From positions 1 to 54,546 of the forward strand of contig NZ_LATL02000252.1 in assembly GCF_000972705.2 (NCBI RefSeq): a DNA stretch of 54,546 nt, read 5' to 3'. Source of the stretch: Limnoraphis robusta CS-951. GTDB taxonomy: Bacteria; Cyanobacteriota; Cyanobacteriia; Cyanobacteriales; Microcoleaceae. The notes below the pieces were generated by a model. It had not been told where the DNA came from. It did no database searches and saw only the letters and a program-made list of their open reading frames with translations. Position 1 is the stretch's first letter. Each line of letters begins with the position of its first letter. The position numbers and the translations under genes were made by a program. This document shows positions 9,196 to 16,097 of the stretch, piece after piece.

Positions 9196-10001
9196 TGTAC
9201 AAAAAAGCTTACGGAATTATCGAAACTCTCGCACCCCTTCATGTCGGCGCAACCGCAGGAGAAGAAAGCGGGAATTTAAGCCTAATTTTCCGCGACCAAT
9301 TCACACAAACTGGTATTGTTCCGGGAAGTTCTATTCGAGGTCGTTTTCGTTCGGAAATTCGACAAGAACGAGGTGAAGAAACTGCTAATCTTTGGTATGG
9401 TGCCGAAGCCGAACCCGGACAACCCGATAGCACTAGCGAATCATTCGTAAAATTTGAATACGCTTCCATTGTTTGGTTGCCTGTTTTTTGTCCCGGACAG
9501 CCTATTGTTTGGGTCAGTAGTCCCCGTTTGTTAAAACGCTATCAACGAATTACCGGAATTTCCGATAAACTTCCCAAACCCTATACCGCTTCTCAAACGC
9601 TGAAATCCCTCAATGTTGAAGGGGATAATATGTTGTTTTTTAACTTCGGCTTTTTAACCGTTGAAAAGACTGAAAATTTAACATCCTGGTTTCCATTGGG
9701 CGAACAGTTACCCGCCATTGTTGTTGGGGATGATGAAATTGCTATGATTCACGATATGGCATTATATCGTCAAAGTCGAGTGGCTTTGGATAAGCAGGAG
9801 AAAAAGGTTAAAAAAGGTGCGTTTTTCAATACGGAAGCACTGCCCGAAGGAAGCTTTTTAATTTTTGCAATTGCGCTTCGCGACGATTCCAAAGGAAACA
9901 CTTGGCAACCTTTTAGTGAGGGCAATAACGCCGAAGTTTATTTGGGGGGTTTAGAATCAATTGGTTTCGGTCACTGTCATATTATAATTCAAGGAATCTA
10001 A
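9195..10001 (+). CDS. cmr4: Cmr4, Cas7-like backbone subunit
   Basis: 268-residue RAMP that polymerises along the crRNA. The start chosen is ATG 9195, which overlaps the cmr3 stop (TAATG) and gives MYKKAYGIIETLAPLHVG, the normal Cmr4 beginning; longer frames upstream lie within cmr3. Visible motifs are LHVG at 15-18, FRDQFTQTGIVPGSSIRG at 32-49, and a C-terminal glycine loop GGLESIGFGHCHI. In Cmr4/Csm3 an aspartate a few residues before the RD of this motif cuts target RNA. Aligning RD by eye puts Asn27-Leu28 there, so the cleavage residue seems missing. cmr5 follows after 2 bp. Confidence 0.9.
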   Translation: MYKKAYGIIETLAPLHVGATAGEESGNLSLIFRDQFTQTGIVPGSSIRGRFRSEIRQERGEETANLWYGAEAEPGQPDSTSESFVKFEYASIVWLPVFCPGQPIVWVSSPRLLKRYQRITGISDKLPKPYTASQTLKSLNVEGDNMLFFNFGFLTVEKTENLTSWFPLGEQLPAIVVGDDEIAMIHDMALYRQSRVALDKQEKKVKKGAFFNTEALPEGSFLIFAIALRDDSKGNTWQPFSEGNNAEVYLGGLESIGFGHCHIIIQGI

Positions 10002-10003
10002 CG

Positions 10004-10411
10004 ATGGCTTGGGAATCTTATAAACTCGATCAATACGCTCACGATTTGGTCTTGAAACATCGGGATAACAACAAAGATGTTCTCAATCAAGCTCATAAAA
10101 TGCGAATGACCGCAGCTTACGGTTTAGAACGATTTTGGGGCGAACAAATCCGCTTGGAAGGCGATCAAAAAGCTTACTGGAAAGATACCTGGGAAGCTTT
10201 GGTAAAAATCATGGCAAAAGCCAAAGTTAAAATTCCCAATGATGATGTCGGTAACGACACTGAAAAAATCAAAGCAATGGCGGAAAAACTTTGGAATTTT
10301 GACCAAAATCAACGCAAAGTTGCCCTCGCCGTTTTGATTCAACTTTGCGACAGTATGGTTTGGTGGACACAACGTTATAAAGGTAATGGAGGACGCAAAG
10401 AAAATGCCTAA
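10004..10411 (+). CDS. cmr5: Cmr5, small (Cas11-like) subunit
   Basis: 135-residue, mostly helical protein that forms the inner filament of the Cmr complex and stabilises the target RNA. The N-terminus (YKLDQYAHDLVLKHRDNNKD) and the AYGLERFWGEQ segment, plus the length and operon position between cmr4 and cmr6, identify it. There is no catalytic motif, as expected. Its last codons overlap the start of the next gene by 8 bp, which suggests translational coupling. Confidence 0.85.
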   Translation: MAWESYKLDQYAHDLVLKHRDNNKDVLNQAHKMRMTAAYGLERFWGEQIRLEGDQKAYWKDTWEALVKIMAKAKVKIPNDDVGNDTEKIKAMAEKLWNFDQNQRKVALAVLIQLCDSMVWWTQRYKGNGGRKENA

Positions 10412-12017
10412 ACTTCGACAAGTTCCAATGATGTTTCGCGCTCAAATTGAAGGTCGTTGTCAAATTCAAAGACCCGGAGAACAAGCGGATGATTGGACAC
10501 AAGAATGGGTTGATGGGGCGGCTCGAAATGTGCCTCAATTTCGAGAAAACGTTAAAACCAAAGAGTATGCTATTACCTGGCGGTTTATTACGAATAGCGG
10601 ACAAGATGAAGGAGTAATTCGTCCAGTTATTGGTGCAAAAGGGTGTCCTTTTTATCCAGGTTCAAGTATGAAAGGGGCTTTTTTGCGAGTTTGTCCACAA
10701 GAAAAACAAATTGATTATTGTGGCGGAAAAGTAGGGGATGAAACTAAACCCGGTATTCTGCGATTTCATGGCGGTTATCCTAAAGATAATACCTGGCGAG
10801 AGAAAAATTTAGTTGATGTTGTCCACCCCCAGGAAGGTTGGCAAGTTAAAGATAACAATGCAAAACATAGCGCTTTTATTCAAATTTCTCTCTATAAACC
10901 CCGATTGGTATTTGGGATTTCCAGTACAAAAGAACTTGACGGTTCCGAATGGGAAGAAATTTGGAAAATTTGGGAAAAAGCAATTGGATATGGGATTGGT
11001 TCTCGCGTAAGTGCGGGCTACGGTCAACCTCAAATTAATACCGATAATACCTTGTTAAGCGTTTATTTGAAGGGTCAAGGGTTGGCTTCTCAATTAATTA
11101 ACAAAACAGGTGAATTCCGCCCCAATATGTTTAAGGCGGCGCTGCGCGGTCATACGTTGCGTTTGCTCGGAGGTGTCACAGATGAGTTAACGGCAGAATT
11201 TCTAACCAAACAACTTTGGGGAGGGTTTAACGGTAAAAATGGGGCAATTGTTGGACAGTTAGGCATTCGATTTCAAGGCAATTTAGAGATAGATAATTTT
11301 ACTTATTCTCTGAGCAAAGATCCAATTGAAATGCCAACTTATGATTTAACACAGGGGAAACTCGACTTGGTAGCGATGCAAAATTTGTCAGAAGAAAGAC
11401 AAAAAAATCTGATTATTTTTCTCAAACAACTGATTAAATTTTCTGTCATGTTTGGCGGGTTTGGTAAATCCTGGCGTCGGGTTGACCACCGTTTATTTTA
11501 CCTGGATTATTTTAGACAGGCAAATAAACCGATGATTGGTTGCCATTGGGAACTTTTAAAACCGTCTCAAAACTTACGATTTCCTGTCAATGAATTAAGT
11601 GATATTACCGAGTTTTTGGACAGTTTACATAATCGGATAAAAAAATGGGTAAAACTGAACAAAAAGAGTCTGAAAGCCGATGGAAGTAACTGGCGAGAAG
11701 CATGGCATCCTAAGCGAGTACAAGTTTGGGGACGAATTGCTGAAAATTCTTTTGATAGCGATGCAGTTTATTGGTTTCATGGGAATTATCAGGGACAGAA
11801 AACGATTAAAAATTCTGACTTGACAGGCAAAATTAGCAAAATTGGTCGCATCTGGCATCGAATGTATCCTCGATATATTCTAGAGGATAACAAGCTTAAG
11901 GAAACTCAAGAATATGTGGAATTACTGACGATTTTTTCTGATGATTCTGAGACAACTAAAGACTTTTTAGCATTTTTAGATGAACGCAGTGATTTTGAAT
12001 TGCTTTGGCCTAATTAA
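10404..12017 (+). CDS. Cmr6-Cmr1 fusion RAMP protein
   Basis: The start is ATG 10404, which overlaps the cmr5 stop and follows GGAGG at 10388-10392 with about 11 nt spacing. The 537 residues hold two RAMP units. The first, about 1-225, is Cmr6-like, with FYPGSSMKGAFLR at 83-95 and the glycine loop GIGSRVSAGYGQ at 197-208. The second, from about 235, is Cmr1-like: FRPNMFKAALRGHTLRLLGG near 238, LWGGFNGKNGAIVGQLGIRF near 275, and a helical tail. Cmr6 and Cmr1 are neighbours at the 3' end of the assembled complex, and no separate cmr1 gene exists here, so a fusion is structurally sensible. The Cmr1 assignment rests on the ALRG and glycine motifs and on operon completeness. Confidence 0.8.
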   Translation: MPKLRQVPMMFRAQIEGRCQIQRPGEQADDWTQEWVDGAARNVPQFRENVKTKEYAITWRFITNSGQDEGVIRPVIGAKGCPFYPGSSMKGAFLRVCPQEKQIDYCGGKVGDETKPGILRFHGGYPKDNTWREKNLVDVVHPQEGWQVKDNNAKHSAFIQISLYKPRLVFGISSTKELDGSEWEEIWKIWEKAIGYGIGSRVSAGYGQPQINTDNTLLSVYLKGQGLASQLINKTGEFRPNMFKAALRGHTLRLLGGVTDELTAEFLTKQLWGGFNGKNGAIVGQLGIRFQGNLEIDNFTYSLSKDPIEMPTYDLTQGKLDLVAMQNLSEERQKNLIIFLKQLIKFSVMFGGFGKSWRRVDHRLFYLDYFRQANKPMIGCHWELLKPSQNLRFPVNELSDITEFLDSLHNRIKKWVKLNKKSLKADGSNWREAWHPKRVQVWGRIAENSFDSDAVYWFHGNYQGQKTIKNSDLTGKISKIGRIWHRMYPRYILEDNKLKETQEYVELLTIFSDDSETTKDFLAFLDERSDFELLWPN

Positions 12018-12130
12018 ATGAACTGCGTCAACAATTGGATTTTGTGTTCAAAAAACGGACAATAATTTGATACAATTTCACCCTTTCTATTCCGTCAATC
12101 AACTCTAACAAATTTAAAGGAAATAAAACC

Positions 12131-13663
12131 ATGAATGTTTGGATTATTACCATTGGAAACAGCGATGTTCAACTGTTAATCGAAGATAACTGGCCAACAT
12201 TCCGTGATGAGATTGCCGATGAATTAAATTACGATGATTTTACTCTCACCCCTTCAGATAATCAACATCAAGAAACTTGGGTTGCACCTGCTAGAGTTTT
12301 GGGGATGATTTATCAACGCCATTTGGATACAGACTTCGAGGATTTATACTTTCCTTTATTGGATAATTTTTATTCTTATTTTAATGATAATAAGAAAGAA
12401 ACTCCTGATGAAATCGTTTATTTAATGACAGACCAAGCCAACATTTTTCCCGATTATTTATCGTTCAATCAATCTCCGTGTTGGAAAGATACCTGCACAC
12501 TTCAACCCATTATCGAACACTATCTCAAGGCTAAATTTCCCAAAGCCAAATTAAAGCCTTGTATTTTGTATCCGAAAAAAAATCAATCTGAAAAACTAAA
12601 AGGAATGGATGATTGGAACAGCACGTTGGATGTAGTTCGCGAAAACTTATCTCAGTTTAATTATAACAAATCCACCACAATTTATGTCAGTCATCAGGCG
12701 GGAACGCCAGCTATTTCTTCGGCTTTACAATTTTTAAGTTTGGCACAATATGGCAAACAAGTTAAGTTTCTTGTCAGCAATGAATATGAACTTAATTCTG
12801 CCGAAATCATAGAAAGTTCTCAGTATCTACGAGGAATTAAAATCGAACAAGCAAAAAGTTTAATTTACACCTCTCCGGGTGCGGCGAAAAAAATGTTAAA
12901 TGGGTTGGATAATATTGAACCCAAACGCCTAGAAGAGTTACAAAATTTTGTTGACTTTTTTAATCTTAACCGCTCCCTCGAACCCAATCAAAGTGAATTT
13001 GAGATTGAATCCGCAACTCAACGAATTGTTGATGCTTTGGATTTAATTGGGATTTTCTTTAATCAAGAAAACTACTTGCAAGGGATTACTTTATTATCTG
13101 CGGCACAGGAAACGTTTTTAAAAGTTGCTATTTTGTCTAAAGTTAGTCAACTAACAGTTACTCTATCTCAACAGTCTTTTTCGGGAACAGAAGTTTTAAA
13201 ATGGAATCACGAAGGCTTGCTTTTAAGTAACCAGATGCAGCAGAAAACCATCTCAGAAAAAAATGATATTTTAAAACAGTTACTTTTCCCGGTAAAAAAC
13301 CCTGTTTCGGATGATAAAAAATTCACAAAAACCAATAATAACGATAAAATGCTCGACTGGCTATGTAAACTCGAACCTAAGTTTCAACCTTGGGCGGTTC
13401 TTAAATGGTCTTGTAATTATTACAAAATCCGAGAAGATGATTTAAGAAATCAGCTTGTGCATAATCTACTAGGAATGGAAAAAAATGACGTGATTCAATA
13501 TTTACTTGGATATAAACCTTCAGAAATTCAAGAAGATGTTATGAAAGTCTATAACGAGAACGTGAAAGAACCTTTTGTTAAGGCGATTAATCTGTTTAAA
13601 CTCCCGTATACCAAAGAAAAACTCAGACAAACCTTGGAAAAATTGGCGGATTCTTTAAGTTAA
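12131..13663 (+). CDS. CARF-HEPN ribonuclease (Csm6/Csx1-like)
   Basis: 510-residue accessory effector of the type III module. The N-terminal half is a CARF domain: MNVWIITIGNSDVQLLI at 1-17, and the ligand-loop motif YVSHQAGTPAISSALQF at 185-201, comparable to the GTPxMN loop of Csm6. The C-terminal helical part ends with the HEPN motif R-X4-H (RNQLVH, 439-444), the catalytic pair of metal-independent RNases. On cyclic oligoadenylate binding it should cut RNA non-specifically. It lies 113 bp downstream of cmr6-1 with its own AAAGGAA ribosome site and a possible -10 (TACAAT, 12071-12076), so separate expression is possible. The ring size of its activator cannot be read from sequence. Confidence 0.85.
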   Translation: MNVWIITIGNSDVQLLIEDNWPTFRDEIADELNYDDFTLTPSDNQHQETWVAPARVLGMIYQRHLDTDFEDLYFPLLDNFYSYFNDNKKETPDEIVYLMTDQANIFPDYLSFNQSPCWKDTCTLQPIIEHYLKAKFPKAKLKPCILYPKKNQSEKLKGMDDWNSTLDVVRENLSQFNYNKSTTIYVSHQAGTPAISSALQFLSLAQYGKQVKFLVSNEYELNSAEIIESSQYLRGIKIEQAKSLIYTSPGAAKKMLNGLDNIEPKRLEELQNFVDFFNLNRSLEPNQSEFEIESATQRIVDALDLIGIFFNQENYLQGITLLSAAQETFLKVAILSKVSQLTVTLSQQSFSGTEVLKWNHEGLLLSNQMQQKTISEKNDILKQLLFPVKNPVSDDKKFTKTNNNDKMLDWLCKLEPKFQPWAVLKWSCNYYKIREDDLRNQLVHNLLGMEKNDVIQYLLGYKPSEIQEDVMKVYNENVKEPFVKAINLFKLPYTKEKLRQTLEKLADSLS

Positions 13664-13667
13664 CAAA

Positions 13668-15728
13668 ATGAATAATCGACAACTCTGCCATATAATGGTT
13701 GGCGTACCAGGGGCGGGAAAGTCAACTTTTGCGGGTAAACTTTCTGCCTTAACTGGATGTAAAATTATTGCCAACGATGACATTCGCCTCCAACTTTACG
13801 GCGATGAAACAATTCAGGGAAATTGGGATGAAATAGAGGCGGAAATTTTTCGGCAAATCGAGGAAAGTTTGGCAATTCGGAAGCCGATTATTTACGATGC
13901 AACCAACGCTAGACGTGCTTGGCGGATGGGACTTCTGATGAAGCTTTCCCAACAATTGACAATGGAAATTCGGTGGATGGCTTGGTATCTGCAAACGCCT
14001 TTGGATGTTTGTTTGCAACGGAATCAACAACGACTGAGAACTGTTCCCGAACAAATTATCACCCAATTTTATCAAGCACTTCAAAGCTTTCCCCCCGTTA
14101 CTGCCGAAGGGTTTGTTAAAGTTGTTTCTCTAAAAGATAGCGAGTTTGACCGCCATTTTGTTGAGGAAACCATTAATTCCTTAAGTCGAAATTGTATCAA
14201 CCGCCAAAATCGGACTCAAAACTCAACAGTTCACTTTCATTCTTATTCTCATTTATTGAATTTTGACCGTTTGCTGCACTTAATTTCGCTGTTTATTCAT
14301 TATCCAGGTTTGGGAAATTTACAGGAGACTCACCCCGAACAACTTCAAGAAATCTTGGGGACTGTTCCCGTTTTTTCAGATAGTTTGGCAGAAATTACCG
14401 AAGTGATGAAGCAGGTTAAAGGAGATATCTATGCTGACCGAGAGGCTTTAGCTTATGATTTGAAATGGCTACAAACTAACGATTTAATTGGTGAGGAAGG
14501 GTTGCTAGAATTTCGAGAACCCCACCCTATTCAAGTTGAACTTTCCGATTTTACCGGGACAACTCACGCTTATTCAGACCTCAAACCATTTAAGCGTTTG
14601 ATGACAACAATTCGCCTTATTCTTACAAAGCCTTTTCTTCAAAATCAGGGACAAGGAAGTTTAAGAACTCTTGCCCAAGCTATCTTTGAAGAACTGGAAA
14701 CTGAAGGAGATTGTTATAATAAATTGAGAAAAGATATTGAAAATATTCTCAAGCCGTTTAATATTTTGCCCAGTTTTTCTTTAAAAGCAGGTTATTTTGC
14801 GGGGACGGGAATTTTATCGGCACTCGAACTCAAACAGGTTTTTTCTGTTTTGCAAACTCAAGCCAACAGTATTCAAGACCCCATTAGTTTGGAAATCTAT
14901 GAAACGTTTAAAGAACGCATGGCTTTTAGCGGGCTATTGGCGGAAAAACCCTATCCAGCCCGTGCTATTGCCCATCGTTTGATGATAGATGAACGATTAT
15001 TGCATGAGTCTACTTTATATCGTAAAATTAAACAGGTTGAAGAAGCGATCGCTAACTGCGACTTATTGGAAGTCAGCCGTTTAAAAGGGCGTGGGAAGTT
15101 TCCCGGTGATATTGAAGGAATGTTGCTAATATGGCCGTTACAAATTGTTTTTCATCATTCCGCTTGGTATCTCGGCTACGAACAGGAGGGAGGAACGGAA
15201 GCAGGACTGCTGCGGTTTGAACGTTTAGACCGCCTCGCCTGGGGTATCCCTCAGCAAAAATCTCGTTCTTTGGAAGTTCAAGAATTGGCTTTAAAACGGT
15301 TGCATCAGCTTTTGGATGCGAGTGTGGGAATGTTTTTGGGAAACCATGTCCGCGAACAACAACAGTTTCTTTCTAAAACCGAACGGAAATCAGTAGAAGT
15401 GACGGTTGAATTGTGGTTTAATGATGCTATTTATCCTTTTATTTGTGAGAAAACCAAGCGGTTTCCCAAAGCTAAGATGAAAATGTCTCCTCCCCAAACG
15501 GGAAGTTTGAACGTTTCTAAGTCTCGTTTGTTTTCTCTACAAAAAACTAAAGATCCTCAGTTTCCTAATCAATTACAGGCAACTTTTCCGCGTTGGTGTT
15601 TGAATGATATTGATTTGAATCGGTGGATTGTAGGGTTTGGAGGTCATGTTAAGGTAATCCAACCTCCAGAATTGATTCTAAAAATTCAAACGATGGGTGA
15701 ACAAATTTATAGGATTTATAATCCCTAA
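13668..15728 (+). CDS. Polynucleotide-kinase/winged-helix/WYL fusion protein
   Basis: 686 residues, 4 bp after the CARF-HEPN gene, hence probably coupled. Residues 1-160 form a P-loop kinase of the T4-Pnkp type: Walker A GVPGAGKST at 12-20, DATN at 77-80, and the lid RNQQRLRTVPEQII at 118-131. From about 190 comes a winged-helix region (REALAYDLKWLQTNDLIGEE near 260-280). It is followed by a WYL domain with literal W500-Y501-L502 inside IVFHHSAWYLGYEQ and LLRFERLDRLAW, and a C-terminal WCX-like part (RWIVGFGGHVKVIQPPELIL). WYL proteins often regulate CRISPR or defence loci and are thought to bind nucleic acid or nucleotide ligands. The fusion suggests coupling of RNA or nucleotide end-phosphorylation to regulation; this is inference. 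Confidence 0.8.
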   Translation: MNNRQLCHIMVGVPGAGKSTFAGKLSALTGCKIIANDDIRLQLYGDETIQGNWDEIEAEIFRQIEESLAIRKPIIYDATNARRAWRMGLLMKLSQQLTMEIRWMAWYLQTPLDVCLQRNQQRLRTVPEQIITQFYQALQSFPPVTAEGFVKVVSLKDSEFDRHFVEETINSLSRNCINRQNRTQNSTVHFHSYSHLLNFDRLLHLISLFIHYPGLGNLQETHPEQLQEILGTVPVFSDSLAEITEVMKQVKGDIYADREALAYDLKWLQTNDLIGEEGLLEFREPHPIQVELSDFTGTTHAYSDLKPFKRLMTTIRLILTKPFLQNQGQGSLRTLAQAIFEELETEGDCYNKLRKDIENILKPFNILPSFSLKAGYFAGTGILSALELKQVFSVLQTQANSIQDPISLEIYETFKERMAFSGLLAEKPYPARAIAHRLMIDERLLHESTLYRKIKQVEEAIANCDLLEVSRLKGRGKFPGDIEGMLLIWPLQIVFHHSAWYLGYEQEGGTEAGLLRFERLDRLAWGIPQQKSRSLEVQELALKRLHQLLDASVGMFLGNHVREQQQFLSKTERKSVEVTVELWFNDAIYPFICEKTKRFPKAKMKMSPPQTGSLNVSKSRLFSLQKTKDPQFPNQLQATFPRWCLNDIDLNRWIVGFGGHVKVIQPPELILKIQTMGEQIYRIYNP

Positions 15729-15795
15729 GTTTTGAGCATATTTTTCTTAAGCCTCACCCCCAAGTTGGCTCTTTAAACTACTTATTAAAATTAAA

Positions 15796-15825
15796 CCCCC
15801 TTTCTGGATAAGAGAGGGGGAAATT
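15796..15825. terminator. Terminator between convergent genes
   Basis: Ten-base stem CCCCCTTTCT (15796-15805) and AGAGAGGGGG (15811-15820), one G-T wobble, 5-nt loop, with A/T-rich sequence on both sides. It can serve the cmr operon (plus) and the small minus-strand gene. Confidence 0.7.
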
Positions 15826-15846
15826 AGCTATTTTTGCGTGATTTTT

Positions 15847-16014
15847 TTAGTCATCATAGGGACTTCCCCAGTCTACGGGTTCCTCATTAGTTCTGCGCTT
15901 TAACTCAATACGATTCGCATAAAATCTGCGCGGAGGCGGTGAGGGTTTTGGAGGTGATGGCCAAAAGAATGACATTAATAAAACCACTGCGATCGCTAAT
16001 CCTACTCCGTCCAA
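15847..16014 (-). CDS. Small proline-rich membrane-anchored protein
   Basis: On the minus strand a TTG start at 16014 is preceded by AGGGAG with 7-nt spacing. It opens a 55-residue frame: a hydrophobic N-terminus (GVGLAIAVVLLMSFFW), a proline run (PSPPKPSPPP), a basic stretch (RRFYANRIELKRR) and an acidic tail (NEEPVDWGSPYDD). The codon composition is consistent with coding, and the frame closes just beside the shared terminator. I do not recognise the family. It is squeezed between the cmr operon and array 1. Confidence 0.5.
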   Translation of the reverse strand: MDGVGLAIAVVLLMSFFWPSPPKPSPPPRRFYANRIELKRRTNEEPVDWGSPYDD

Positions 16015-16097
16015 CTTTGTTCTCCCTGATATTAGTTTTCTTATATTAGGATGAACTATTTTTTGAGGATAGAGAAGACTTTTGATGCGAACAACGA
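16015..16097 (+). promoter_or_regulatory. Possible leader of CRISPR array 1
   Basis: 83 bp of AT-rich sequence between the small minus-strand gene and the first repeat. If array 1 reads rightward, this must contain its leader and promoter, and it also carries the promoter of the divergent small gene. It includes TTCTTATATTAGGATGAAC and an ATTTTTTGAGG box. No strong -35/-10 is apparent. Confidence 0.35.

Noticed and set aside
6451..15728. Retron, reverse transcriptase or transposon-encoded CRISPR (CAST) components
   Set aside because: No reverse transcriptase, tnsB/tnsC or Cas12k-like sequence is present.
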